From assembly GCF_039908645.1 (NCBI RefSeq), contig NZ_CP150917.1, positions 1,026,501-1,090,500 on the forward strand: 64,000 nt of DNA, read 5' to 3'. The DNA comes from Pseudomonas helvetica. Lineage in GTDB: Bacteria; Pseudomonadota; Gammaproteobacteria; Pseudomonadales; Pseudomonadaceae. The translations under genes and the position numbers were made by a program. Below, piece after piece: positions 42,838 to 56,842 of this stretch (within the stretch, counting starts at the first letter, position 1; every line of letters starts with the position of its first letter). The notes beneath the pieces were generated by a model. That model was not told where the DNA came from. It made no database searches and saw nothing but the letters and a program-made list of their open reading frames with translations.

Positions 42838-42926
42838 TCGCGCGCGCCCAAGGGCGTCTCTGAACGTGTAACGAGTCTGGTCATCCAGACGTTACGGGAG
42901 GCGCCCTTTGGGCGCGCGCGTTTTTC
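42838..42926 (+). terminator. Long hairpin terminator between petC and sspA
   Basis: An extended stem formed by GCGCGCGCCCAAGGGCG and its near complement GCGCCCTTTGGGCGCGCGCG encloses about 45 bases that themselves contain an inner stem (GTAACG...CGTTAC). TTTTT follows. The size is unusual for a simple terminator, but the T-run supports that role. Confidence 0.8.
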
Positions 42927-42962
42927 CGCTCCCGATAATTTCTACAAGCGAGGAGGACCGCC

Positions 42963-43580
42963 ATGGGCGTGACCAATCGGTTGGCCTGTTACTCCGACCC
43001 CGCCGACCACTATTCCCACCGAGTGCGTATCGTACTGGCAGAGAAGGGTGTCAGCGCCGAGATCATCAGTGTGGAGGCGGGCCGTCAGCCGCCAAAGCTG
43101 ATCGAAGTGAACCCTTACGGCAGCTTGCCCACCCTGGTCGATCGTGACCTGGCGTTGTGGGAGTCGACCGTGGTGATGGAATATCTGGATGAGCGTTACC
43201 CGCATCCACCGTTGCTGCCGGTTTATCCGGTGGCGCGTGCCAATAGTCGTCTGCTGATTCACCGTATTCAACGTGACTGGTGTGTTCTGGTGGATCTGAT
43301 TCTGGATTCGCGGACCAAGGAGCCGGCACGTGTGCAGGCTCGCAAGGAATTGCGTGAGAGCCTGACTGGCGTTTCGCCGCTGTTCGCCGACAAGCCGTTT
43401 TTCTTGAGTGAGGAACAAAGTCTGGTGGATTGTTGCCTACTGCCAATACTCTGGCGCTTACCGATTCTGGGTATTGAACTGCCGCGGCCTGCCAAGCCGC
43501 TGCTTGATTACATGGAGCGCCAGTTTGCGCGTGAGGCTTTCCAGGCGAGTCTGTCTGGTGTCGAACGCGATATGCGCTGA
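42963..43580 (+). CDS. sspA: Stringent starvation protein A
   Basis: 205-residue RNA-polymerase-associated protein with a glutathione-transferase fold (thioredoxin-like N-terminal domain, helical C-terminal domain). It is a global regulator of stress survival and virulence genes in relatives. The conserved P-H-P-P-L-L-P surface patch, used to contact RNA polymerase, is visible near residue 80. GAGGAGG precedes the ATG by several bases. It is followed 16 bp later by sspB, forming the usual sspAB operon. Confidence 0.95.
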   Translation: MGVTNRLACYSDPADHYSHRVRIVLAEKGVSAEIISVEAGRQPPKLIEVNPYGSLPTLVDRDLALWESTVVMEYLDERYPHPPLLPVYPVARANSRLLIHRIQRDWCVLVDLILDSRTKEPARVQARKELRESLTGVSPLFADKPFFLSEEQSLVDCCLLPILWRLPILGIELPRPAKPLLDYMERQFAREAFQASLSGVERDMR

Positions 43581-43596
43581 GGCTTAAGGAGCCGCT

Positions 43597-44010
43597 ATGA
43601 ACTCCAGTCGACCTTATTTGGTCCGCGCGCTCTATGAGTGGATTGTGGACAACGATTGCACCCCGCACCTGCTGGTCAATTCCGAGTATCCGTCGGTGCA
43701 GGTGCCGCAAGGCTTTGCCAGCGACGGACAAATTGTCCTGAACGTATCGCCTGCGGCGGTGCGCCATCTGCACATGGATAATGATGCGGTCAGCTTTGAA
43801 GGGCGCTTCGGTGGCGTGCCGCATACGCTGTACGTGCCTATCGCTGCGATCCTCGGTATTTACGCCCGGGAGAACGGTCAGGGCATGGTGTTCGATCTGG
43901 AATCGCCTATGGAAGACGAGGAAGAGATCGAGCCGGATGATGATCTTCCACCACCCGACAGCGAGCCACCGCGTCCAAGCGGCAGGCCAAGCCTGAAGGT
44001 AGTGAAGTAA
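43597..44010 (+). CDS. sspB: ClpXP adaptor protein SspB
   Basis: 137-residue adaptor that binds ssrA-tagged peptides and delivers them to the ClpXP protease. The N-terminal substrate-binding domain (about 5-110) has V-R-A-L-Y-E-W-I-V-D-N and the G-V-P-H-T-L-Y-V-P strand. An acidic flexible linker follows, and the C-terminal R-P-S-L-K-V-V-K is the ClpX-binding tail. AAGGAG precedes the ATG. A strong terminator follows. Confidence 0.95.
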   Translation: MNSSRPYLVRALYEWIVDNDCTPHLLVNSEYPSVQVPQGFASDGQIVLNVSPAAVRHLHMDNDAVSFEGRFGGVPHTLYVPIAAILGIYARENGQGMVFDLESPMEDEEEIEPDDDLPPPDSEPPRPSGRPSLKVVK

Positions 44011-44011
44011 T

Positions 44012-44043
44012 AAAAAAGGCGACCTGCAACGGTCGCCTTTTTT
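44012..44043. terminator. Bidirectional terminator after sspB
   Basis: Perfect stem AAAAAAGGCGACC/GGTCGCCTTTTTT around a 6-base loop, usable for the convergent sspB and dolP-side transcripts. Confidence 0.92.
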
Positions 44044-44146
44044 GTGCCTGCACTTCTGTAGGTCTGTAGGAGCAAGGCTTGCTCACGATGGCGGCCTCAA
44101 GGACGCCATCGCCGGCAGCCGTGCTCCGGCAGGGGCGCGGCAGGTA

Positions 44147-45778
<1,632 letters not shown>

Positions 45779-45779
<1 letters not shown>

Positions 45780-47590
45780 CAGCGCGGCGTATCAGGCAGG
45801 CGTTGAACCTGGCCATTGATGAACTGTGCCCATGGCAGTTGACGCTGAACGCGTTGCGACGAGGTCATGCTCAGGGTGCCCGACTGACCTTCGATGGTGC
45901 TGTCTGGCAGTGCCTTGAGTTGGCCCAGGCGCGGCGCCAGGCGATAGGCGTCGACGCCCATTGCGTAAAGGCGGCCCAGGCTGCCCGCAGCTTGCGGCCA
46001 TTGAGCGGTCACTTGTCTGCGCAGCGGGTCGTTGGCGTCCAGCAGCCATGGGGTTTCGCAGAAGCGAACGCCGTTCATGTCGTTGTACTGGTTCTGGTCG
46101 CCGCTGGCGCTGAATACGTGTGACGTGGCGTAAACCGGTACGTCACCTGCGTATTGGAAGTTCAGCGTTGGCTTGATCTGCTGGGCTTGCTGCGGTGTCG
46201 AGGCGAGGAAAATGAACTCGATGTCCTGGCGGCGCGAAGGCTGTGCAGCGACCTGCGAGCCTACGGTGCTTTGCAGGCTCTTGGCGCGACCTTCGCTCTG
46301 ACGCAGTTGGAACAGGTCGGCGATTTGCTGGGCCAGGGCCACTGGCTGATCAACGCGTTCAATGCCCACGACGGTGCCGCCGTTGGCTTCCCAGTCCTGG
46401 CGGAAGGCTTTAAGCACGCGATCGCCCCATTCGCCTTTCGGCACCAGGGCAGCGGCGCGGTGCAGGCCGTCGGCGCGTGCCCGGCGGGAAACTTCGCGGG
46501 CTTCGTCTTCGGCAGCCAGGCCGAACTGGAACAGTTGGGCTGGTCCTTGCTCGCCTTCGCTGTAGTTCAGCGCCAGCGTGGTGATCGGCAGTTGCGGGCG
46601 AGCGCTGAGTTGTTTGACCAGCGGTTTTTCCAGCGGGCCGATGACCAGTTGCACGCCGTCGGCTTGTGCCTTGCGATAGAAGTCGTCCAGCGAGGTCAGG
46701 TGCGAGCTGTCATAGAACTCGATGGCAGGCGGCTTCTGCCCGGCTTGTTGAGCCTGGTAGTGAGCGGCCATGAAACCTTCGCGCAGTGCCTTGGCGACCG
46801 ACGCCAGTGGACCGTCTTGCGGCAGCAGCAGGCCGATCTTGCTGATCGGTTGGCTGGCCAGTTCCTTGAGTTTGGTCAAGGGCAGTGGCAGCACAAGTGC
46901 AGCAGGGTGTTTAGGGTGCTGGGCGCGCCAGTTGTCGATGGCGGCCTGCTGCTGTTCCAGCGTAGCGGCGTTTTTCACCGCCACGGCCAGGCTCATCCAG
47001 CCGCCGAGGTCGTCGGTGGTGATGGGTTGCAGTTGATCGGCCGGCAAGGACGCAATGAGTGCCCAGATGGCCTCGTGGTTTTTGCTGGCCGCGTCATCCT
47101 TGAGCAGTGGGGCGATAAAGATGCGTTCGCGGGCGGCGGCCAGGGTCTGACCGTCGGCTTCAAGGGCGCGCGCATGGACGGTGCCAGTGCGTACTTGCTG
47201 CTCGACCGGCATCTCGCTCAGGTGTTGCTGGCTCGGATGGCTCAAGGCGGTCAGTGCTGCCTTGGGCTGGTTGCGAGTCATCGCCAGTTCGGCGGCCAGG
47301 GTGCTGGCGTATACCTGTTGGCCGGGTTTCAACTGGTCCATTGGGACCTGCTGAAGGATTTGTGCCGACTGGCCGGCATTACCCTGGCGGTAGGCCAGGT
47401 CTGCCGCGCTCAGGCGCAACAAGGCGGCCTTCTCCGGCGTTTTGCTGGTGGCGGCCTGTTCGAGCAATTGCTCGATACTGGCATCCGCAGTCCGTGGAAG
47501 TTCGCCAAGGCTGGAGGAGGGCGAGCTGGCGCAAGCCGCCAACAGAGCAGCGAGGCAGAGGGCAGAGAACAGCCGCAGGCAAGCGATCAT
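45779..47590 (-). CDS. lpoA: Penicillin-binding protein activator LpoA
   Basis: 603-residue outer-membrane lipoprotein that reaches through the periplasm to activate a class A penicillin-binding protein (PBP1a in E. coli). The signal peptide ends L-A-A-C (Cys20). The N-terminal part is tetratricopeptide-like helices (about 35-230), and the C-terminal part (about 255-600) is a periplasmic-binding-protein fold with I-G-L-L-L-P-Q-D-G-P at its start. The ATG at 47590 places the signal peptide correctly. It is divergent from rsmI, as in many gamma-proteobacteria, and heads the lpoA-yraN-gmhA-dolP run. Confidence 0.93.
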
Positions 47591-47798
47591 GTAATGTTCC
47601 TGATACTCGATCAAATTAGCGTGGAATTGTACCCAAGCGCTGGCCGGGGCGCGATGTTACTGGCGTGAAACCTTCAATTTAGGTCGTGTAAATGTTACGG
47701 CGATCAACAAAAGGGCGTGGAGCAAGATGATCGCTGCGCGTATTCAAGGCACTTCTACGCGCTACAATGCCGGTTTTACCGATCATGAGGTGTGCGCT

Positions 47799-48671
47799 TT
47801 GACTGCTCCAGGTGCTTTGAATTCCGTTGCTGGCTCGCTTTATGTGGTGGCGACGCCCATCGGCAACCTGGATGACATCAGTGCGCGGGCGCTGAAAATC
47901 TTGCGTGACGTGGCGTTGATCGCGGCTGAAGACACTCGTCACTCCTTGCGGTTGCTGCAACATTTCGGGATCGCCACGCCGCTGGCGGCGTGTCATGAGC
48001 ACAATGAGCGCGATGAAGGCAGTCGCTTCATCACGCGTTTGCTGGCTGGTGACAATGTCGCGCTGATCTCCGATGCGGGAACGCCGCTGATCTCTGATCC
48101 GGGTTATCACCTGGTGCGTCAGGCGCGGGCGGCAGGTATCAATGTAGTGCCGGTTCCCGGTGCCTGCGCGCTGATTGCGGCGTTGTCTGCGGCGGGGTTG
48201 CCATCCGACCGGTTCATCTTCGAAGGCTTTTTGCCGGCCAAGGCGGTGGGGCGACGTGCGCGCCTGGAGTCCATAAAGGAAGAGCCGCGTACGCTGATCT
48301 TTTACGAAGCGCCACACCGGATTCTCGAATGCTTGCAGGACATGGAGCTGGTATTTGGTCCTGAGCGTCCGGCGCTGCTCGCTCGCGAGCTGACCAAAAC
48401 CTTCGAAACCCTCAAGGGGCTGCCGTTGGCCGAGTTGCGTGCATTTGTCGAGAACGATAGCAATCAGCAGCGCGGCGAGTGTGTGGTGTTGGTGTCTGGT
48501 TGGTCGGCGCCTGAGAGTGAGGAGGCGGTGAGTAGCGAGGCGATGCGTATTCTCAATCTGCTGCTCGAGGAAATGCCGCTCAAGCGTGCTGCGGCGTTGG
48601 CGGCGCAAATTACCGGTGAGCGCAAGAACGTTCTCTACCAGGTGGCCCTGGATAAACAGAAAGGCGAGTAA
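47799..48671 (+). CDS. rsmI: 16S rRNA (cytidine-1402-2'-O)-methyltransferase
   Basis: About 290 residues; methylates the 2'-hydroxyl of C1402 in the 16S rRNA decoding centre. The tetrapyrrole-methylase fold signatures are L-Y-V-V-A-T-P-I-G-N-L-D-D near the N-terminus, A-E-D-T-R-H, and I-S-D-A-G-T-P-L-I-S-D-P-G-Y. I placed the start at the TTG at 47799, eight bases behind GAGG. An ATG at 47727 in the same frame lies upstream of a TACAAT box (47763-47768) and adds residues without family similarity. Divergent from lpoA. Confidence 0.93.
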   Translation: MTAPGALNSVAGSLYVVATPIGNLDDISARALKILRDVALIAAEDTRHSLRLLQHFGIATPLAACHEHNERDEGSRFITRLLAGDNVALISDAGTPLISDPGYHLVRQARAAGINVVPVPGACALIAALSAAGLPSDRFIFEGFLPAKAVGRRARLESIKEEPRTLIFYEAPHRILECLQDMELVFGPERPALLARELTKTFETLKGLPLAELRAFVENDSNQQRGECVVLVSGWSAPESEEAVSSEAMRILNLLLEEMPLKRAAALAAQITGERKNVLYQVALDKQKGE

Positions 48672-48744
48672 AAACGCGGGTTGTAGAGCGGCAAAAGGCT
48701 TTTATCGCTTGTTCTTCGGGCTCTCTGCCGTTAACCTTTGCGGC

Positions 48745-49100
48745 GGAGAGTCGATTGGACAGTCGCTGCCCTCTATGAAAATTAGGGGGGGGAGGAAAGT
48801 CCGGGCTCCATAGGGCGAAGTGCCAGGTAATGCCTGGGAGGCGTGAGCCTACGGAAAGTGCCACAGAAAATAACCGCCTAAGCACTTCGGTGCCGGTAAG
48901 GGTGAAAAGGTGCGGTAAGAGCGCACCGCACGACTGGCAACAGTTCGTGGCTAGGTAAACCCCACTTGGAGCAAGACCAAATAGGGTCCCAAGGCGTGGC
49001 CCGCGCTGGGACCGGGTAGGTTGCTAAAGATGTCCAGTGATGGCCATCGTAGACGAATGACTGTTCAAGACAGAACCCGGCTTATAGATCGACTCTCCAC
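48745..49100 (+). ncRNA. rnpB: RNase P RNA (M1, class A)
   Basis: Catalytic RNA that trims the 5' leader of tRNA precursors. The ends pair (GGAGAGTCGAT near 48745 with ATCGACTCTCC ending at 49098, P1). Universal blocks are in order: GAGGAAAGTCCGGGCTC, then ACAGAAAATAACCGCC, AGCAAGACCAAATAGGG, and GACAGAACCCGGCTTATAG near the 3' end. The length of about 355 nt is normal. TTTTT after 49101 helps end transcription. It sits between rsmI and mraZ, as is usual in Pseudomonas. Confidence 0.95.
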
Positions 49101-49101
49101 C

Positions 49102-49399
49102 TTTTTGTTCCTTCGGCTTGAATCTTTGGCGGAAGGACGTGGTAATACTGGTTGGCCATCTGCTGAGCCCCAAGCAGAGGCATTGATGTAGTGGCGATTA
49201 CCCTCCCTGCTTGAATCAATAGCAGAAGCGCTTTTGTAATACCGAAAAAATCTTACTCTTAACAAATCACTTTAACTTCTGAACGTAGCCTTCAGTGCTG
49301 CTTCAAGTTATTGAGCAAAATCATCCGCCAAATACTCGTAACCCCTTCTTTTACAGCGCTAAATCTCCGATCTGTAAGGGTTTTCCTTCAATCCGTGCC
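49102..49399. other. Gap between rnpB and the mra promoter
   Basis: About 300 bp without a gene. It contains the T-rich rnpB end and an AT-rich stretch around 49230-49360. I see no further RNA or repeat here. Confidence 0.5.
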
Positions 49400-49429
49400 T
49401 TGACGGTGTGGTGGGCGCATTCCTATAGT
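49400..49429 (+). promoter_or_regulatory. Sigma-70 promoter of the mra/dcw cluster
   Basis: TTGACG (49400-49405) and TATAGT (49424-49429) with an 18-bp spacer, about 75 bp before the mraZ start. It is directly followed by the MraZ-type repeats, so MraZ bound there would cover the transcription start. Confidence 0.75.
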
Positions 49430-49435
49430 GTGCGC

Positions 49436-49462
49436 AAGTGGCGGAAAGTGGCATGAAGTGGG
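49436..49462 (+). promoter_or_regulatory. MraZ operator: three 10-bp-spaced AAGTGG repeats
   Basis: AAGTGG occurs at 49436, 49446 and 49456, exactly ten bases apart, just after the -10 box. MraZ is known to repress its own operon by binding short direct repeats with one-turn spacing in this position, so this is very probably its autoregulatory site. Confidence 0.8.
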
Positions 49463-49503
49463 TTTTTTAAGCGTAAAACGCTAAAATTTGGAGAAACGCT
49501 GAC

Positions 49504-49959
49504 GTGTTTCGCGGAGCTAACGCTATCAGTCTCGATGCAAAAGGCCGTCTCGCCATGCCGAGCCGGTATCGTGACGAGCTCGTTTCGCGAAGTTCCGGGC
49601 AGTTAATTGTCACAATTGATGCCGTTGATCCTTGTTTATGTGTTTACCCGCTCGATGAGTGGGAGCTGATTGAAACCAAACTGCGCGCACTGCCTTCGCT
49701 TCGCGAAGAGAACCGTCGTTTGCAACGTTTGCTGATTGGTAATGCCGTCGACCTCGAGCTCGATGGCAGTGGTCGTTTTCTGGTTCCACCGCGTCTGCGC
49801 GAATACGCCAAATTGGATAAGCGCGCGATGCTGGTAGGCCAACTGAACAAGTTCCAATTGTGGGACGAGGATGCCTGGGATGCGGTTTCTGCTGCTGACC
49901 TGGCTGCTATTCAACAACCGGGCGCTATGCCTGATGAACTGCGTGATTTGATCCTGTGA
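49504..49959 (+). CDS. mraZ: Transcriptional regulator MraZ
   Basis: 151-residue DNA-binding protein made of two AbrB/SpoVT-like halves, each with the D-x-x-x-R motif: [14 protein letters not shown] near the N-terminus and [14 protein letters not shown] in the second half. It assembles as a ring and represses the mra/dcw operon. The start is GTG with GGAGAAA upstream. It overlaps rsmH by four bases. Confidence 0.96.
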   Translation: MFRGANAISLDAKGRLAMPSRYRDELVSRSSGQLIVTIDAVDPCLCVYPLDEWELIETKLRALPSLREENRRLQRLLIGNAVDLELDGSGRFLVPPRLREYAKLDKRAMLVGQLNKFQLWDEDAWDAVSAADLAAIQQPGAMPDELRDLIL

Positions 49960-50899
49960 CTATTGATAGCGGCTTTAACCACATCACCGTACTGCTTGAC
50001 GAAGCCGTTGAGGCTCTCGCCGTACGCCCTGATGGCTGCTATCTGGATGGCACGTTCGGGCGCGGCGGGCATAGCCGCCTGATTCTCAGCCAGCTTGGAC
50101 CCGATGGTCGGTTGCTGGGGTTCGACAAAGATCCTCAGGCGATTGCCACCGGGCAAACGCTAGCGGCCGAAGACGGCCGCTTTGTCGTTGTGCAGCGCAG
50201 CTTTGCCGAGCTCGGTTCGGAAGTTGCCGAACGCGGTCTGGCCGGCAAGGTCAGCGGCGTTCTGCTCGACCTGGGCGTGTCTTCGCCACAGCTCGACGAC
50301 CCGGAACGTGGCTTCAGCTTCCTCAATGACGGCCCGCTGGACATGCGCATGGACCCGTCTCGCGGGATCAGTGCGGCAGAGTTCGTCAATACCGCACCCG
50401 TCGAAGAAATTGCCCGCGTGTTCAAGGAGTACGGCGAAGAGCGCTTCTCCGGTCGTATGGCCCGTGCCGTGGCCGAGCGCCGCGATATCAAGCCCTTCGA
50501 GCGCACTGGCGATCTGGCTGAAGTCCTGAAAGTCGCCAACCCTGCCTGGGAGAAGGGCAAGAACCCGGCTACCCGCGCGTTCCAGGGCCTGCGAATTCAC
50601 GTCAACAACGAGTTGGGCGATCTTGAGACCGGCCTCGAAGCCGCGCTTGAAGCTCTCGAAGTCGGTGGTCGCCTGGTGGTGATCAGCTTCCACTCGCTGG
50701 AAGACCGCATCGTCAAACAGTTCATGCGCAAACTGGTCAAGGGCGAAACCGACAACCTGCCGCGCAACCTGCCGGTACGTTTCGAAGCCTTTGTGCCGAA
50801 AATCAAGATTCATGGCAAACCGCAGTTCGCTGGCGAAGCCGAACTCAAAGCCAACCCTCGTTCCCGTAGCGCCGTCATGCGTGTCGCGGAGAAACTTCG

Positions 50900-50903
<4 letters not shown>
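49956..50903 (+). CDS. rsmH: 16S rRNA (cytosine-1402-N4)-methyltransferase
   Basis: 315-residue SAM-dependent methyltransferase (MraW) that modifies N4 of C1402, the same base targeted by RsmI encoded 1.3 kb upstream. SAM-binding [10 protein letters not shown] lies near residue 30, with D-L-G-V-S-S-P-Q and the late [10 protein letters not shown] motif. GTG start overlapping the mraZ stop; overlaps ftsL by four bases. Confidence 0.97.
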
Positions 50904-52931
<2,028 letters not shown>

Positions 52932-52932
<1 letters not shown>

Positions 52933-54395
52933 TGTCGCTTAGCCTGAACAAGATTTTCGCCCACGCTGACCGTGATCTATTGATTCGCGAACTAACCCTG
53001 GACAGCCGTAATGTCCGAGCGGGCGACCTGTTCCTGGCCGTCCCAGGCGCTAAATTCGACGGTCGTGCGCACATTGCCGATGCCTTGCAACGTGGTGCCG
53101 CCGCAGTCGCCTACGAAGTCGAAGGTGCGACTGTTCTGCCGATTACCGATGTGCCGCTGATTCCGGTCAAGGGCCTGGCCGCGCAATTGTCGGATATTGC
53201 CGGGCGTTTTTATGGCGACCCGAGCCGTAACCTGAACCTGGTTGGCGTGACCGGCACCAACGGCAAGACCAGCGTGACCCAACTGGTCGCGCAAGCGCTG
53301 GACCTGTTGGGGCAGCACTGCGGCATTGTTGGCACTCTGGGCACCGGTTTCTACGGCGCACTGGAAAGCGGCCTGCACACCACGCCGAACCCGATTGCAG
53401 TACAGGCAACCCTGGCCGACCTGAAAAAGGCCGGCGCCAAAGCCGTGGCCATGGAAGTGTCCTCCCACGGCCTGGATCAAGGGCGCGTGACGGCATTGGC
53501 GTTCGATGTGGCGGTGATGACCAACCTGTCGCGCGATCACCTGGATTATCACGGGACCATGCAAGCCTATGGCGAGGCCAAGGCCAAGCTGTTTGCCTGG
53601 AACGATCTGAAGTGCCGGGTGATCAACCTGGACGACGCGTTCGGTCGGCAACTCGCGGCTGAAAAGGGTGAGTCGCGACTGATCACTTACAGTCTCGAAG
53701 ACGCCAGCGCCTACCTCTATTGCCGTGAAGCGCAGTTCGACGATGAAGGCGTGCGCGCCACACTGGTAACGCCGCAGGGCGAACACCATTTACGCAGTGC
53801 CTTGCTCGGCCGTTTCAACCTGAGCAACGTACTGGCCGCTGTCGGTGCCTTGCTCGGTCTGGATTACGCGCTGGATGAAATCCTCCACGTACTGCCACAA
53901 CTCGAAGGTCCGGCCGGTCGCATGCAGCGTCTGGGCGGCGGTACTCAGCCGCTGGTGGTGGTCGACTACGCCCATACCCCGGATGCGCTGGAAAAAGTCC
54001 TGATGGCCCTGCGTCCACACGCCAAGGGCAAATTGCTCTGCCTGTTCGGTTGCGGCGGTGACCGCGATCGCGGCAAGCGTCCGCTGATGGCCGAAGTGGT
54101 CGAGCGTCTGGCTGACGGCGTGCTGGTCACCGATGACAACCCGCGCAGCGAAGACCCTGCACAGATTTTCGACGACATCCGCGCCGGTTTCACGGCGGTG
54201 GATAACGTTCGATTCGTCGCCGGTCGTGGCCAGGCGATTGCCCAGTTGATCGCCAGCGCCAGCGCCGATGACGTGATTGTGCTGGCCGGTAAAGGTCATG
54301 AGGACTACCAGGAAATCAACGGCGTGCGCCATGACTTCTCCGATCTGGTGGAGGCCGACCGTGCCTTGACCGCGTGGGAGGTGGCCCATGCTTAA
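52932..54395 (+). CDS. murE: UDP-MurNAc-tripeptide synthetase
   Basis: 487-residue ATP-dependent ligase adding the third residue to UDP-MurNAc-L-Ala-D-Glu. ATP loop G-T-N-G-K-T-S (about 113-119), S-S-H-G-L and the D-N-P-R motif (in T-D-D-N-P-R-S-E-D-P), which is diagnostic for meso-diaminopimelate as substrate. ATG overlaps the ftsI stop by one base. It overlaps murF by eight bases. Confidence 0.97.
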
Positions 54396-55755
54396 AGCCT
54401 TGAAATTGAGCGAAGTGGCTGGCCCATTGGCCGGCCGCCTGCTGACTGCCGACAGCAGCTTCGATGGCGTCAGCATCGACAGCCGGGCGATCAAGCCGGG
54501 CCAGTTGTTTGTTGCCCTGACCGGGCCGCGTTTCGATGGACATGACTACCTGAATGACGTGGCTGCCAAAGGCGCGGTCGCGGCCCTGGTCGAGCGTGAA
54601 GTGACGAACTCCACGTTGCCTCAGCTACTGGTCACGGATACTCGTCAGGCCCTTGGCGAACTCGGCGCGCTGAATCGTGCGGCGTATTCGAATCCGGTCG
54701 CGGCGATTACCGGCTCCAGCGGCAAGACCACGGTCAAGGAAATGCTCGCGAGCATCCTGCGCACGCGCGGTCCGGTACTGGCGACCCGTGGCAACCTGAA
54801 CAATGACCTCGGCGTTCCGCTGACCTTGCTCGAACTGGCTGCGGAACACACCGCAGCCGTTATCGAACTGGGTGCTTCGCGGATCGGCGAGATTGCCTAC
54901 ACCGTCGGCATGACCAAGCCGCATGTAGCCGTGATCAACAACGCCGGGACCGCCCACGTCGGCGAATTCGGCGGCCCGGAAAAAATCGTTGAAGCCAAGG
55001 GCGAGATTCTCGAAGGGCTGGACGCCGATGGCGTCGCCGTTCTGAACCTCGACGACAAGGCGTTTGATATCTGGAAGAAGCGTGCCGTGGGTCGTCAGGT
55101 GCTGAGCTTTGCCCTGAACGACAGCCGTGCCGATTTCCATGCCACTGATCTGGCTCGAGACGTCCGCGGTTGCCCGTCCTTCACGCTGCACAGTCCGCAA
55201 GGCGTCGAACAGGTTCAACTGAACCTGCTTGGCACCCACAACGTTGCCAATGCCTTGGCCGCCGCGGCTGCCGCGCATGCTCTGGGTGTGTCGCTGTTCG
55301 GTATCGCCACGGGGTTGAATGCGGTGCAACCGGTCAAGGGCCGTGCCGTGGCGCAACTGGCGACCAATGGCATGCGCGTAATTGATGACTCTTACAACGC
55401 GAACCCCACCTCAATGTGCGCCGCCGTTGATATACTCGCCGGCTTTTCCGGCCGCACCATTCTGGTGCTCGGAGATATTGGCGAGTTGGGCGAGTGGGCG
55501 GAGCAGGGGCACCGTGACGTTGGCGCGTACGCCAGCGGCAAGGTTTCCGCGCTTTATGCCGTTGGCCCGATGATGGCGCATGCCGTCGCAGCCTTCGGTG
55601 AACAGGCTCGTCACTTTGCCAATCAGGCTGATCTGATCGCGGCGCTGGGCGCCGAACACGATACAAACACCACTATTTTGATCAAGGGCTCGCGAAGCGC
55701 TGCGATGGAAAACGTCGTTGCGGCTTTGTGCGGTTCGAGCGGGGAGAACCATTAA
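54388..55755 (+). CDS. murF: UDP-MurNAc-tripeptide--D-alanyl-D-alanine ligase
   Basis: 455-residue ATP-dependent ligase adding D-Ala-D-Ala to complete the pentapeptide precursor. ATP loop [10 protein letters not shown] (about 109-118), N-N-D-L-G-V-P-L, and the later [11 protein letters not shown]. It follows murE with an eight-base overlap and ends one base into mraY. Confidence 0.97.
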   Translation: MLKALKLSEVAGPLAGRLLTADSSFDGVSIDSRAIKPGQLFVALTGPRFDGHDYLNDVAAKGAVAALVEREVTNSTLPQLLVTDTRQALGELGALNRAAYSNPVAAITGSSGKTTVKEMLASILRTRGPVLATRGNLNNDLGVPLTLLELAAEHTAAVIELGASRIGEIAYTVGMTKPHVAVINNAGTAHVGEFGGPEKIVEAKGEILEGLDADGVAVLNLDDKAFDIWKKRAVGRQVLSFALNDSRADFHATDLARDVRGCPSFTLHSPQGVEQVQLNLLGTHNVANALAAAAAAHALGVSLFGIATGLNAVQPVKGRAVAQLATNGMRVIDDSYNANPTSMCAAVDILAGFSGRTILVLGDIGELGEWAEQGHRDVGAYASGKVSALYAVGPMMAHAVAAFGEQARHFANQADLIAALGAEHDTNTTILIKGSRSAAMENVVAALCGSSGENH

Positions 55756-56837
55756 TGCTGCTGTTGTTAGCGGAGTATCTGCAACAGTTCTACAAAGGCT
55801 TCGCGGTCTTTCAGTACCTGACCCTGCGCGGGATTCTCGGTGTGCTGACCGCGTTGTCGTTGTCGCTGTGCCTGGGTCCATGGATGATCCGCACGTTGCA
55901 GAACCGCCAGATCGGCCAGTCTGTCCGTAATGACGGCCCGCAATCGCACTTGTCCAAGTCGGGCACTCCGACCATGGGCGGCGCACTGATTCTGACCGCC
56001 ATCGGTGTCAGCACCTTGCTTTGGGCAGACCTGCACAACCGCTATGTGTGGGTCGTGTTGCTGGTCACGCTGCTGTTTGGTGCCGTGGGCTGGGTCGACG
56101 ATTACCGCAAAGTCATCGAGAAAAACTCTCGTGGCTTGCCGAGCCGCTGGAAATACTTCTGGCAGTCGGTGTTCGGCCTGGGCGCGGCGATATTCCTTTA
56201 TATGACTGCACCCAGCGCGGTTGAAACGACCTTGATCGTGCCGATGTTCAAAGACGCCAGCATCGCGCTCGGCATTGGCTTCGTGGTCCTGACCTACTTC
56301 GTGATCGTTGGCTCCAGCAACGCGGTCAACCTGACTGACGGCCTCGATGGCCTGGCGATCATGCCAACCGTGATGGTCGGCGGCGCGCTGGGGATCTTCT
56401 GCTACCTGTCGGGTAACGTGAAATTCGCCGAATACCTGCTGATCCCTTATGTACCGGGCGCAGGTGAGCTGATCGTGTTCTGCGGTGCGCTGATCGGCGC
56501 CGGCCTGGGTTTCCTCTGGTTCAACACCTACCCGGCTCAAGTCTTCATGGGCGACGTCGGCGCACTGGCGCTGGGCGCAGCGTTGGGCACCATCGCAGTG
56601 ATTGTCCGCCAGGAAATCGTCCTGTTCATCATGGGCGGCGTGTTCGTGATGGAAACCCTGTCGGTGGTCATTCAGGTTGCCTCTTTCAAGCTGACCGGTC
56701 GCCGCGTGTTCCGCATGGCACCGATTCACCACCACTTTGAACTCAAGGGCTGGCCCGAGCCACGCGTGATCGTCCGTTTCTGGATCATCACCGTGATTCT
56801 CGTACTGGTCGGCCTTGCCACCCTGAAGCTGAGGTAG
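55755..56837 (+). CDS. mraY: Phospho-MurNAc-pentapeptide translocase
   Basis: 360-residue, ten-helix membrane enzyme that makes lipid I from UDP-MurNAc-pentapeptide and undecaprenyl phosphate. The catalytic region shows V-D-D-Y (about 115-118), [10 protein letters not shown] and the late H-H-H-F-E-L-K-G-W motif. The ATG at 55755 overlaps the murF stop; the frame runs nine codons further upstream within murF. Confidence 0.97.
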   Translation: MLLLLAEYLQQFYKGFAVFQYLTLRGILGVLTALSLSLCLGPWMIRTLQNRQIGQSVRNDGPQSHLSKSGTPTMGGALILTAIGVSTLLWADLHNRYVWVVLLVTLLFGAVGWVDDYRKVIEKNSRGLPSRWKYFWQSVFGLGAAIFLYMTAPSAVETTLIVPMFKDASIALGIGFVVLTYFVIVGSSNAVNLTDGLDGLAIMPTVMVGGALGIFCYLSGNVKFAEYLLIPYVPGAGELIVFCGALIGAGLGFLWFNTYPAQVFMGDVGALALGAALGTIAVIVRQEIVLFIMGGVFVMETLSVVIQVASFKLTGRRVFRMAPIHHHFELKGWPEPRVIVRFWIITVILVLVGLATLKLR

Positions 56838-56842
56838 AACAA

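Noticed and set aside
47727..47798. Upstream ATG as the rsmI start
   Set aside because: The stretch contains a TACAAT promoter-like box and adds residues with no family similarity; the TTG at 47799 has GAGG at the right distance.
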